Assembly: GCA_015665415.1 (NCBI GenBank)
Contig: JADFAE010000007.1
Span: forward strand, 310,001-374,000
Reading direction: 5' to 3'
DNA from: Roseobacter sp.
GTDB lineage: Bacteria; Pseudomonadota; Alphaproteobacteria; Rhodobacterales; Rhodobacteraceae
Length of the DNA: 64,000 bases
In this document: positions 23,851 to 32,721 of the stretch, piece by piece
How positions within the stretch are numbered: position 1 is the stretch's first letter
Layout: every line of letters starts with the position of its first letter
Made by a program: the position numbers and the translations under genes
The notes under the pieces: model-generated
Told to the model about the DNA's origin: nothing
Databases searched by the model: none
The model's input: only the letters and a program-made list of their open reading frames with translations

Positions 23851-26800
23851 ATGCCCCGAACATTGTTTTCTTTTATCTGGCGCTACTCCCGGCGTCAGCA
23901 ACTGGGCTTGCTGGCGCTGACGCTGCTGACATTTCCTTTTCTCTTTGCCACGCTGGAGCTGCCCAAGCGGATCATCAACGATGCCATCGGCGCACCGGAA
24001 GCGATGGTCTCGGTTTGGGGGCGTCAGGTCAGCCAGGTCGATTATCTGCTGATGCTGTGTTTTGCCTTTCTGGGGGCCGTGGTGGTGGCGGGTCTGTTGA
24101 AGATGCGGCTGAACACCGCCAAGGGCGTGGTGGCCGAGCGGCTGTTGCGGCGGCTGCGCTATACGTTGATCAGCCGCATGATCCGCTTTCCGAAACCCTA
24201 TTTCCGCACCACCAGCCAGGGCGAGCTGGTGGCGATGATCACCTCGGAAAGTGAACCGATGGGCGGGGTGATGGGGGATGCCCTGGCGCAGCCGGTATTC
24301 CAGGCCGGACAGATGCTGACCATCGTGACCTTCCTGTTCATGCAAAGCGTCTGGTTCGGGCTGGCCTCCATTGCCTTGATCCCGTTGCAGGCCTGGCTGA
24401 TCCCGATGTTGCAGCGTCAGATCAACCTGTTGAACAAGGACCGTATCCACGAAGTGCGTGCCCTGGCTGCCGAAATTGGTGAGACCGCAGCGGGGATATC
24501 GGATCTGCGCGGAAATGGGGGCTGGCGCTTCCGTCTGGCGCAGATTTCGCACCGGCTGGGGGGGCTATTCGAGATTCGACGCCGGATCTACAACAAGAAA
24601 TACTTCATGAAGTTTCTCAATAACCTGATCGGCCACATGACCCCTTTTGTGTTCTATTCGGCCGGCGGGGTTCTGGCGATCAAAGGCGAGATCACTGTCG
24701 GGGCTCTGGTGGCGGGACTGGCCGCCTACAAGGATCTGTCGGCCCCCTGGAAAGAGCTTTTGACCTATTACAATCAGGTGCAGGATATGGGGCTGCGCTG
24801 GAGCGTCATGACCGAACGCTTTGCCCCCAAGGGCATGATCGCGGCCAATCTGATCGAAGGCACGCCAGACCGTCTGCCACATCTGCGGGGCGACGTGATC
24901 TTTCGCAATGTCTCGCTGCGCGATGCAGAGGGCAATATGGTGCTCGAGGATCTCTCTCTGACCATTCCGGCCGGGGCCCGGGTGGCGGTCAAAAGCGGCA
25001 ATGACCGCGAGCGCACGGCCTTTGCCCAGCTGTTGACCCGCGAAGTATTGCCAACCCGGGGCTCGATCACCCTGGCGGGGCACCGGCTGGAGGCGCTGCA
25101 CCAGGGGGTGATCGCTGCGCGGGTGGGGCACGCCTATTCCCAGCCCTATCTGTTTGACGGCTCTGTGGGGGACAATGTCCTGATGCCATTGCGCAGCAAG
25201 CCTGATCTGCCGCGCCCCTCGGCGCAGACCCTGCACCAGATGGTGGAATCAATGCGCGCTGGCAACAGTCCCGACCCGCTGGAGGCCGATTGGGTCAATC
25301 CGGCGCTGGCCGGGCTGGGCTCTGAGGGTGACGTTCGCGACTGGTGGTTCCAGCTGATCGAGGCCATGGGCGTGGATCAGCAGCTGGTTCACCGTACTCT
25401 GCATGCCAGATTGCAGCCGGGCAGCCATGCGGAGCTGGAGCAAGATATCCTGCGGCTGCGGCCGCATATCCAACAGCGTCTGCTCAAGGCCGGGCTGGCG
25501 GGGGTGGTCTATCATTTTGACCCTCAGGTCTTTAATCCGGCGGTGCCGCTGGCGGGCAATATTCTGTTTGCAGCCCCGACCCGGGATGTCTCTCCGGAAG
25601 AGCTGCTGGCCCCGGGGCATCTGTTTTATCAGGTCATCCGCGACCAAGAGATGGCGGCGGAAACACTGGGCATTGGCCTTGGCGTTGCTGAGACGCTGAT
25701 CAAGACCTTTGGCCGCGAAGCGGTCGATCATCCGCTGTTTCAACGTTTGGGGCTGGATGATGCGCTGTACTGCCGTCTTTGTGCAGCCGCCGAAGAATAT
25801 GCGGCCCTTGGGGGGAGCGCTGGGGCAGAGGCCACCATTCGCACTCTCAGCGAAGAGTCTCGTGCGGCCCTGATGACAATCCCCTTTCTGCTGAGTGCCG
25901 AACAGATCGGTCCCGGTTTTCCCGAAGATTTCAAGGTCCGCATTCTGAAGATCCGCGCCAGCAGTGCAGTAGAGCTGATCCGACGCTCCAAAGGGGTGTT
26001 TCAACCGCTTGATCCAGATGGCTATGTCACCCGGTTGTCGGTGCTGGAAAATGCCCTGTTTGGCAAGATTTCCAGGCACGCAGGGGACAAGGCGCAACAG
26101 GTCGAAGCCCTGGTGGGCGAGGTTCTGGCCGAGCATCGGCTGCAAAAACGCCTGGCGCTGATCCTTTATGATTTGCCCACGGGGCTGGGTGGATCCCTGC
26201 TAGATCCGCTGTTTCAGGAACGCGCCGCCTTTGCCCGTGCGGCGATCAAACGCCCGGACATCCTGATCCTTGAGCAGGCGCTGGCCAGTCACGATTCGGA
26301 CAGTCGACTGCGTACGCGGGACCGGCTGCGCGCGCTGATGCCGGCCACCACCATGATTTTCATGGAGAGTGAATTCCGTCATCCCGAACGCTACGATCTC
26401 TTTGTGGATATTCGGGACGGGCGCATCGACGGGGTCGAGCGGCGGCCTGGCGCCGGGCCCGAGGCGCTGGCCGCAGAGGATTTTCGCCAGAAATCGGAGG
26501 TCATCGCTCGCGCCGATCTTTTTGCCCGGCTGGATCTGCGCAATCAGCGGCTGCTGGCCTTTTCGGCCCAATGGCACCGGGTTGGGCGGGGGGAACTGGT
26601 CTTTGCCGAGGGCGAAAGCGGCGATGCCGTCTATCTGTGCCTGCAGGGCAGTGCGGCGCTATTGTGGCCAAATGCGCCCGACGATGCGGCCCCGGTTTCG
26701 GTGGTTGAGCCGGGTCGACTGATTGGTGATCTGGCCGTGATTCTGCACCAGCCCCGCGAGATGGACCTGCGCGCCATCGAGGACTGCCTGTTTCTGCGCA

Positions 26801-27021
26801 TCGGTGCCGAGGAATACCGCGCCGTGATTGAAAGCGATGCCGGGGTTGCCACCCAGCTTTTGGAAACGGTCTCGGGGCATCTGGTCTCGCTGGCGGCAAA
26901 AATGCGCGCAGCAGGCTTGTCTGTGACTGATGGCTCTGGTGAGATGGCGCAATCCGTACCGACAGAGCGCCTGCCTGCCCCCTCATCCGCTACACAGCTG
27001 AAAGAGCCCGCACCGCAATGA
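23851..27021 (+). CDS. ABC-transporter-like protein with degenerate ATPase and C-terminal cyclic-nucleotide-binding domain
   Basis: A 1056-residue membrane protein. An ABC exporter type I membrane domain (about 1-300) is followed by an NBD-like region. The Walker A position (about 375-392) reads VKSGNDRERTAF, without the GxxGxGK lysine. The signature/Walker B part (about 780-825) reads LPTGLGGSLLD...ILILEQA, so the catalytic DE is EQ. Walker A and B positions are about 425 residues apart, versus about 120 normally. In between, three similar turns recur (GSVGDNVL, VPLAGNILF, LSVLENALFG). A CRP-type cNMP-binding barrel (about 888-1015) ends it. The start at 23851 has AAGGA upstream. Its stop overlaps the CPBP gene. 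Transport or signalling role unknown. Confidence 0.82.
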   Translation: MPRTLFSFIWRYSRRQQLGLLALTLLTFPFLFATLELPKRIINDAIGAPEAMVSVWGRQVSQVDYLLMLCFAFLGAVVVAGLLKMRLNTAKGVVAERLLRRLRYTLISRMIRFPKPYFRTTSQGELVAMITSESEPMGGVMGDALAQPVFQAGQMLTIVTFLFMQSVWFGLASIALIPLQAWLIPMLQRQINLLNKDRIHEVRALAAEIGETAAGISDLRGNGGWRFRLAQISHRLGGLFEIRRRIYNKKYFMKFLNNLIGHMTPFVFYSAGGVLAIKGEITVGALVAGLAAYKDLSAPWKELLTYYNQVQDMGLRWSVMTERFAPKGMIAANLIEGTPDRLPHLRGDVIFRNVSLRDAEGNMVLEDLSLTIPAGARVAVKSGNDRERTAFAQLLTREVLPTRGSITLAGHRLEALHQGVIAARVGHAYSQPYLFDGSVGDNVLMPLRSKPDLPRPSAQTLHQMVESMRAGNSPDPLEADWVNPALAGLGSEGDVRDWWFQLIEAMGVDQQLVHRTLHARLQPGSHAELEQDILRLRPHIQQRLLKAGLAGVVYHFDPQVFNPAVPLAGNILFAAPTRDVSPEELLAPGHLFYQVIRDQEMAAETLGIGLGVAETLIKTFGREAVDHPLFQRLGLDDALYCRLCAAAEEYAALGGSAGAEATIRTLSEESRAALMTIPFLLSAEQIGPGFPEDFKVRILKIRASSAVELIRRSKGVFQPLDPDGYVTRLSVLENALFGKISRHAGDKAQQVEALVGEVLAEHRLQKRLALILYDLPTGLGGSLLDPLFQERAAFARAAIKRPDILILEQALASHDSDSRLRTRDRLRALMPATTMIFMESEFRHPERYDLFVDIRDGRIDGVERRPGAGPEALAAEDFRQKSEVIARADLFARLDLRNQRLLAFSAQWHRVGRGELVFAEGESGDAVYLCLQGSAALLWPNAPDDAAPVSVVEPGRLIGDLAVILHQPREMDLRAIEDCLFLRIGAEEYRAVIESDAGVATQLLETVSGHLVSLAAKMRAAGLSVTDGSGEMAQSVPTERLPAPSSATQLKEPAPQ

Positions 27022-27908
27022 TCCCAGGTTCCGCCTACAGCGCGCATGAAGCCCTGGTTGCGCCGGGGCGGTCCAAGCCGCAGCTGTGGCGGCTGCCACT
27101 GGGTCTTGGGCTAATCGCAGCGGTGAGCTATCTGCTGAACACAATTGTGTTTTCCCTGCTGCTGTCGGTCTCCTCTGACAGCTGGCTAACCGGGCTGGCT
27201 CAGGGCGCGACCCCGACGGCGATGTTGTTGTTGTTGGGAAGCTTTGGCTTCCTGACACTCGGGGCCGATCTGGCCGCACGGGTATTGCAGGGGCGCACGC
27301 TTCTCAGCCTGTTGGGGGCAACCTCCCTGTTGGTGCAGCAATTTCTGCGGGTCAGCTTTGGCCTGACCATACTGGCCGTCGTGCTCCTGATCCTGCCGCC
27401 TTATGATTTTGGCGCGCCTCTCAGGGCCAATCTGGGCTTCGGCCTCTGGTTCTCCTTGCTGCCACTGTCGCTTTTGGCGGTGCTTATTCAGGTCAGCGCC
27501 GAGGAAGTGGTGTTTCGTGGCTACATGCAGCAGGCCCTTGCGGCGCGGTTCAAAAGCGCTGGCATCTGGATGCTGGTGCCTTCTGCCCTGTTTGGCCTCA
27601 GCCATTACATGCCCGTCGAGGCGGGTGACAATGCCTGGCTGATCTGTCTCTGGGCCATGGGGTTTGGCCTGCTGATGGCGGATCTGACCGCACGGGCCGG
27701 CAGCCTGGGTCCGGCCATCGCCGTTCATTTTTTCAACAACATTATAGCCTTGCTGATCTTTGCCTCGCCCAGCAGTCTCTATGGGCTGGCGCTTTACCTT
27801 CTGCCCTATGATTTGGCGGACGCGGCGCAGCTGCGCCCCTGGTTGTTGGTGGACGGGGCCATGATGCTGACCTTCTGGTTAGTGGCACGACTGGCCATAC
27901 GGCGCTGA
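27018..27908 (+). CDS. CPBP family intramembrane metalloprotease
   Basis: A 296-residue inner-membrane protein with about eight hydrophobic segments. All three CPBP (Rce1-like/Abi) motifs are present: EEVVFRG (Glu162, Glu163, Arg167), FGLSH (His196) and HFFNN (His237, Asn241). Members cleave membrane substrates, mature peptides or act in immunity to bacteriocins. The ATG overlaps the stop of the degenerate ABC-like gene, so the pair is co-translated and probably acts together. Confidence 0.9.
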   Translation: MIPGSAYSAHEALVAPGRSKPQLWRLPLGLGLIAAVSYLLNTIVFSLLLSVSSDSWLTGLAQGATPTAMLLLLGSFGFLTLGADLAARVLQGRTLLSLLGATSLLVQQFLRVSFGLTILAVVLLILPPYDFGAPLRANLGFGLWFSLLPLSLLAVLIQVSAEEVVFRGYMQQALAARFKSAGIWMLVPSALFGLSHYMPVEAGDNAWLICLWAMGFGLLMADLTARAGSLGPAIAVHFFNNIIALLIFASPSSLYGLALYLLPYDLADAAQLRPWLLVDGAMMLTFWLVARLAIRR

Positions 27909-28010
27909 TTGCATTTTGTCGCAACTCGCCTTATCTGGAGGCCAAACCGGCTTCGCCGCACCCGTCCCGACTCCAGCCCCGGCCAAACCGGCTCCTGATA
28001 GAGGCATGAT

Positions 28011-28955
28011 ATGAACTGGATCACCAACTACGTCCGCCCGCGGATCAATTCGATCTTTTCGCGCCGTGAAGTGCCCGAGAACCTGTGGCAGAAATGCTCT
28101 GAGTGCGGCACCATGCTGTTTCACCGCGAGCTGAGCGACAATCAGAACGTCTGCACCAATTGCGACCACCACATGCATATCACGCCGCGCGACCGGTTCA
28201 CCGCGCTGTTTGATGGCGGTGTCTTCACCGAAGTGGACGTACCGGAACCAATTGCGGATCCGCTGAAGTTTCGCGACCAGAAGAAATACCCTGACCGCAT
28301 GAAGGCGGCGCAAAAAAAGACCGACGAAAAAGAAGCCATGCTGGTGGGTGCTGGCGAAATCGGCCGCACCCCGATCATCGCGGTGGCGCAGGACTTCTCC
28401 TTCATGGGCGGGTCCATGGGCATGTATGTGGGCAATGCGATCATTGCGGGCGCGCAAGAGGCCGTTAAGCTGGGTCGCCCCCTGGTGTTGTTCTCGGCAG
28501 CCGGTGGTGCGCGCATGCAGGAGGGCATCCTGTCGCTGATGCAGATGCCCCGCACCACCGTGGCGGTGCAGATGCTGAAAGAAGCCAACCTGCCCTATAT
28601 CGTCGTGCTGACCCATCCCACCACCGGTGGGGTGACGGCCTCCTATGCGATGCTGGGTGATGTGCATATCTCTGAGCCCAACGCGCTCATTTGCTTTGCC
28701 GGCCCCCGGGTGATTGAGCAGACAATCCGCGAAAAACTGCCCGAGGGTTTCCAGCGCGCCGAATACCTGCTGGACCACGGCATGCTGGACCGGGTGATTT
28801 CACGCACCGAAATGCGGGGCGAACTGATCACCATCATCCGCATGATGATGAAGCTGCCACCGCAGATTGTCGGAGACCTTCCGGCCCCGACCGCGGCGGA
28901 GGAAGCCGCGAATGAGGCCAAGGATGCCGCAGACGCGGACACATCCGACAGCTGA
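28011..28955 (+). CDS. accD: Acetyl-CoA carboxylase carboxyltransferase subunit beta
   Basis: A 314-residue cytoplasmic subunit that with AccA moves carboxyl from biotin carboxyl carrier to acetyl-CoA, the first committed step of fatty acid synthesis. The N-terminal zinc ribbon has Cys29, Cys32, Cys48 and Cys51 (CSEC and CTNC). The crotonase-like core includes [12 protein letters not shown] and [10 protein letters not shown]. The acidic/Ala-rich tail is typical. GAGG precedes the start. A 13-bp direct repeat lies upstream (27940-27952 and 27981-27993). Confidence 0.97.
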   Translation: MNWITNYVRPRINSIFSRREVPENLWQKCSECGTMLFHRELSDNQNVCTNCDHHMHITPRDRFTALFDGGVFTEVDVPEPIADPLKFRDQKKYPDRMKAAQKKTDEKEAMLVGAGEIGRTPIIAVAQDFSFMGGSMGMYVGNAIIAGAQEAVKLGRPLVLFSAAGGARMQEGILSLMQMPRTTVAVQMLKEANLPYIVVLTHPTTGGVTASYAMLGDVHISEPNALICFAGPRVIEQTIREKLPEGFQRAEYLLDHGMLDRVISRTEMRGELITIIRMMMKLPPQIVGDLPAPTAAEEAANEAKDAADADTSDS

Positions 28956-28976
28956 GCCATCTATCATGCTGCTCTG

Positions 28977-29004
28977 CGGCCCGCCTCATCAGGGCGGGCC
29001 GTTT
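28977..29004 (+). terminator. Hairpin terminator between accD and folC
   Basis: CGGCCCGCC (28977-28985) pairs exactly with GGCGGGCCG (28993-29001) with a 7-base loop and a TTT tail. It sits 22 bases after the accD stop. It may attenuate rather than end transcription, since folC starts only 40 bases on. Confidence 0.78.
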
Positions 29005-29045
29005 GCCGTTCTGCAGATCCTTCTTTTTCTTCCCGAGTGTGCCCC

Positions 29046-30320
29046 ATGACCCAGACCACTTCTGATGCCATCCTTGCCCGCATGCTGGCCCTGCACCCCA
29101 AGATCATCGATCTGACGCTGGACCGGGTCTGGCGCCTGCTTGAACGTCTGGACAACCCGCAGGAAAAACTGCCACCGGTGATCCATATTGCCGGCACCAA
29201 TGGCAAGGGCTCGACCCAGGCGATGATCCGGGCCGGGCTCGAGGGCTGGGGCAAATCGGTGCATGCCTATACCTCGCCGCATCTGGCGCGGTTTCATGAG
29301 CGCATCCGCCTGGGGGGGGAGCTGATCTCTGAGGCACATCTCACCGAGATCCTGGATGAATGCTACGCCACCAATGATGGTGAGAACATCACCTATTTCG
29401 AGATCACCACTGTGGCGGGGCTCCTTGGCTTTGCCCGCAACCCGGCGGATTACACCCTACTGGAGGTTGGCCTGGGTGGGCGGTTGGACGCCACCAATGT
29501 GATCTCACGCCCCGAGGTCACCGTGATCACGCCGATCTCGATCGACCACGAGCAGTTCCTTGGCGATACCCTAGCCAAGATCGCAGCCGAGAAGGCAGGC
29601 ATCATCAAGCGCGGAGTGCCTGTGGTGGTCGGGCCTCAGCCAGATGAGGCAATGGACGTTATCGAAGCCACCGCCGCACGTCTTGGCGCCCCCCTGATTG
29701 CCTATGGTCAGCAGTGGCATGTGAGCGAGGAACGCGGCCGTCTTGTTTATCAGGATGAGCGCGGCTTGCTGGATCTGCCGCTGCCCGCCTTGCTGGGGGC
29801 TCATCAGATCCAGAATGCCGGGGCAGCCCTGGCGGTGCTGCGCCACCTTGGTGCCGATGAGGCGGCCTGCGAAGCCGCCATGCAAGAGGCGGTCTGGCCA
29901 GCGCGGATGCAGCGCCTGAAGACCGGTCCTCTGGTTGAGATTGCAGGCGCGGGCGAACTCTGGCTTGACGGCGGCCACAACGCAGCGGCTGGTCTGGCCC
30001 TGGCTGAGGTTCTGGCAGGTCTGCCCAAACGTCCCACCCATCTGATCTGCGGCATGCTCAACACCAAGGACGTCAGCGGCTATATGGCACCACTGGCCGA
30101 AGAGGCGCACAGCCTGACCGCCGTCTCCATCCCGGATGAGGTCAACACACTAAGCGCGGCAGAGACCGAGGCTGCGGCCCGTTCTGTGGGCATTCCGGCC
30201 ACATCCGCCGCCAGCACCACGGCGGCCTTGCAGGCCATCATCTCCCAGGATCCCACGGCCCGTGTGCTGATCTGCGGCTCCCTTTACCTTGCAGGCCATA
30301 TCCTGCGCGAAAACGGTTGA
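29046..30320 (+). CDS. folC: Bifunctional folylpolyglutamate/dihydrofolate synthase
   Basis: A 424-residue ATP-dependent ligase that adds glutamate to dihydropteroate and to folates. The Mur-ligase P-loop is IHIAGTNGKGSTQ (about 43-55). YTSPHLARFHERI and GLGGRLDATNV are family signatures. The accD-folC order is common in alphaproteobacteria. The ATG at 29046 is chosen; a GTG three codons before is in frame. The ribosome site is weak. Confidence 0.95.
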   Translation: MTQTTSDAILARMLALHPKIIDLTLDRVWRLLERLDNPQEKLPPVIHIAGTNGKGSTQAMIRAGLEGWGKSVHAYTSPHLARFHERIRLGGELISEAHLTEILDECYATNDGENITYFEITTVAGLLGFARNPADYTLLEVGLGGRLDATNVISRPEVTVITPISIDHEQFLGDTLAKIAAEKAGIIKRGVPVVVGPQPDEAMDVIEATAARLGAPLIAYGQQWHVSEERGRLVYQDERGLLDLPLPALLGAHQIQNAGAALAVLRHLGADEAACEAAMQEAVWPARMQRLKTGPLVEIAGAGELWLDGGHNAAAGLALAEVLAGLPKRPTHLICGMLNTKDVSGYMAPLAEEAHSLTAVSIPDEVNTLSAAETEAAARSVGIPATSAASTTAALQAIISQDPTARVLICGSLYLAGHILRENG

Positions 30321-30337
30321 TCAGGTCCGGCGGGGCA

Positions 30338-30406
30338 GGGCTCCCGCCCATGTTTGATCTAAAGATCTCACCTGGTTGGGCCAGGCACCGCTACCGCGGC
30401 GCGGTC
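30338..30406 (+). repeat. Two-hairpin extragenic repeat, copy A
   Basis: Contains the module order GCTCCCGCCC, then a GATCT-AA-AGATC palindrome, then GTTGGGCCAGGC, then CACCGCTACCGCGGCGCGG. The same order appears at 41411-41486, 41528-41605 (reverse) and 57298-57376. Here it lies between the convergent folC and zapE genes. Confidence 0.65.
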
Positions 30407-30456
30407 TGTCTTTCATTTGGCCTAAAATATCCTGGGGGTGAGCGCCTGTGGCGCGA

Positions 30457-30471
30457 GGGGGCAAAGCCCCC
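30457..30471. terminator. Short GC hairpin between folC and zapE
   Basis: GGGGGC (30457-30462) and GCCCCC (30466-30471) with an AAA loop, directly next to the zapE stop at 30472. It is a likely terminator between convergent genes, without a long T-run. Confidence 0.55.
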
Positions 30472-31545
30472 TTACGATGACTGGCCCCAATCCTGATCCT
30501 GCATTTCGCGCAACCGGCTGGCCGTCCGTTCGAATTCAAAAGCGCCATCGCCCTCGACATAGAGAAATTCGGGCTCCGCCGCCGCAGAACAGATCAGCCG
30601 GACCTGCGCCTCATAAAGCGCATCGATCAGTGTGACAAAGCGCTTGGCCTCGTTGAAATTGTTGCGGCTGAGACGGGGAATGTCTTCCAGCACCAGAACC
30701 TTTACCTCTTCGGCAATGGCGAGGTAATCGCCTGGCCCCAACATCTTGCCGCAAAGATCAAAGAAGCTCGCCCGTGCCACCCCGTTGCGAAAGGCAGGCA
30801 GCACCACTTCGCGCCCCTTGACCTCCAGTGTTAGCGGCTGGGCCTCGCCGCCTGAGAGATCCTGCCAGATCGATTGCAGACTGGCGCGTGCCACGGCATC
30901 TGCCGGGGCGAAATAGACCTGGGCCCCCTGCAACCGGTCCTGCCGGTAATCGGTGGGGCTGACCATCTCCCAAACCTCCATCTTTGCCTTGATCTGGGCA
31001 ATGAAGGGCAGAAACAACTGCCGGTTCAATCCGTTCTTATAGAGATCATCCGGCAACCGGTTGGAGGTGGTGACCACGCAGACATCGGCAGCAAACAGCG
31101 CCTCGAACAGACGCCCGACAATCATCGCGTCAGTAATATCGGTGATCTGCATCTCGTCAAAGGCCAAGAGCCGCACAGAGTCCGCCACCTCCTGCGCCAC
31201 GGGTGCCAGCGCGTCCTGCACGCCCTCCTGACGGGCCTTGTGCATCTTGGCGTGGATTTCCTGCATGAAGGCATGAAAATGCACCCGCCGCGCCGGGATA
31301 TCGCCCAAGGAGTCGACAAAGAGATCCATCAGCATGGATTTGCCGCGCCCGACCCCACCCCAAAGATACAGCCCCTTGGGCGCTGGAGGTCGCACGGCTT
31401 TGCGGAACAAGCCCCGTCTCACCGGCTCGGCGCGCAGGCCCTCGGAGATGCGGTCAAACAGCGGCAATACCGCCTCTTGGGCGGGATCGGGGCGCAGATC
31501 GCCACTGGCAATCTTTTCGGCGTAGAGCGTGCTGAGATTGGTCAT
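30472..31545 (-). CDS. zapE: Cell division protein ZapE (AFG1-like ATPase)
   Basis: A 357-residue AFG1-type P-loop ATPase. Walker A is LYLWGGVGRGKSMLMDLF (about 52-69) and Walker B is VRLLAFDEMQITD. ZapE associates with the Z-ring and influences FtsZ bundling; mitochondrial relatives act in protein quality control. There is no membrane segment. It is monocistronic by position, with a divergent gene starting at 31671. Confidence 0.94.
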   Translation of the reverse strand: MTNLSTLYAEKIASGDLRPDPAQEAVLPLFDRISEGLRAEPVRRGLFRKAVRPPAPKGLYLWGGVGRGKSMLMDLFVDSLGDIPARRVHFHAFMQEIHAKMHKARQEGVQDALAPVAQEVADSVRLLAFDEMQITDITDAMIVGRLFEALFAADVCVVTTSNRLPDDLYKNGLNRQLFLPFIAQIKAKMEVWEMVSPTDYRQDRLQGAQVYFAPADAVARASLQSIWQDLSGGEAQPLTLEVKGREVVLPAFRNGVARASFFDLCGKMLGPGDYLAIAEEVKVLVLEDIPRLSRNNFNEAKRFVTLIDALYEAQVRLICSAAAEPEFLYVEGDGAFEFERTASRLREMQDQDWGQSS

Positions 31546-31670
31546 GGGCTAGGCTTATCCCGTTCGGCAGGCAATGGAAAGTAAGAGCAAAGAGCCTGGA
31601 TCGTGACAGGCGATCACCAACACCTTATAGTTGAGGGGATTTGTATGACGTCACTTTTTGTCGCTAAGAA

Positions 31671-32618
31671 ATGAGAAATGCTATGTCGGCTGAAGATCTG
31701 AATGAGAATGCGAAACCGTCAAAGAAAGATCAAGACGAGACCGTTTCGCCCGTAGTGCCTTCGTCGGATGAGCTTTCACTTGATGCCTTGAGTTCAACAA
31801 TGAACGTGAAAACTCTCACTGAGGGCCTGATGCAGCAGGACAGATTGCCTGTAGAGGAAGAGTTCGCGTCGAAAATGCGATCAGAATTGAACGAGTTGTA
31901 TAGGGATCTCAAGCAAGCCCAATCTGGGCAAGCTTCTCTGCAGGAACAACTTGAGAAAACCGAGGGGTCCCTCTCAAACGCGACTTCCCGGGTCACCAAG
32001 GAACTGGATACTCATCACCAAAAGGCTTTAGAGGACTTCGCCAAGGGGCTTGACGCTGCCCAATCTGCTTTCACCGAGCAACAGGCGATCCGCCAGCCTG
32101 TCGAGCTGTGGAAAGAGAAACAGAAAGAGCATGTGACGGCGAAGACGACGAACTTTGCTTTCTTTGTCGCGGGCCTTTTGACTGCTGCGGGTTTTGTGAT
32201 TGCGTTGATCTACCTGCTTGCCACCCAAGCTACCTATGTCGAAGGCCTGCTGGCTCCGGTTGGTTGTGATCCCAGTCTGCCAGGCAGTGACTGCGGCGGT
32301 TTCAGCCTCAAAGGCACATTGTTGGCGGCGGGCGTGCTGACGCTGTTCACGCTTCTGCTCTGGTTCATCCGCTTGCAAATGAAGCTCTATCTGGCAGAGC
32401 GCCATCTTGCGCTGGATGCGCGCGAACGTCTGGCCTTTGCGCAGTCCTATCTTGGCTTGGTGCGCGAGGGCGATGTATCGGAAGAGGCCAGGGAGCAGCG
32501 GGCGCTGGTCTATGCGGCCCTGTTTCGCCCCGCCAGCGATGGCACCGTGCGCGAGGAGGGCGGTCTGGACCCTTCCGTCGCTGCGGCCCTGTCCAAATTT
32601 CTGATGCGGCCTGGCTAA
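31671..32618 (+). CDS. Coiled-coil membrane protein (DUF6161-like)
   Basis: A 315-residue protein. The N-terminal 50 residues are acidic and disordered-looking. A coiled coil spans about 60-140. Two membrane helices follow (about 165-190 and 212-235), then a conserved cytoplasmic tail with RHLALDARERLAFAQSYL and ALFRPASDG. That tail resembles the family catalogued as DUF6161, which is a recollection rather than a search result. The first 400 bases are more AT-rich than the neighbours. The start may be 31671 or 31683. Function unknown. Confidence 0.72.
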   Translation: MRNAMSAEDLNENAKPSKKDQDETVSPVVPSSDELSLDALSSTMNVKTLTEGLMQQDRLPVEEEFASKMRSELNELYRDLKQAQSGQASLQEQLEKTEGSLSNATSRVTKELDTHHQKALEDFAKGLDAAQSAFTEQQAIRQPVELWKEKQKEHVTAKTTNFAFFVAGLLTAAGFVIALIYLLATQATYVEGLLAPVGCDPSLPGSDCGGFSLKGTLLAAGVLTLFTLLLWFIRLQMKLYLAERHLALDARERLAFAQSYLGLVREGDVSEEAREQRALVYAALFRPASDGTVREEGGLDPSVAAALSKFLMRPG

Positions 32619-32721
32619 ATCGCCCCTCACATCAAGTTTTCTTACCTGACGTCGCAATATCTTTGATTTGACCACGCATGGAATTTCCCTAGCCTTGCCC
32701 TTCTGATCTGGAGGACAACCC

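Noticed and set aside
23851-27021. Frameshift or assembly error as the cause of the unusual NBD
   Set aside because: The frame stays open over 3.1 kb with consistent codon use and the expected C-terminal cNMP domain, so the degeneracy looks real rather than a sequencing fault.
30338-30471. Possible tRNA or small RNA gene between folC and zapE
   Set aside because: No cloverleaf or T-loop (GTTCGA) pattern; the stretch is explained by the repeat element and a terminator.
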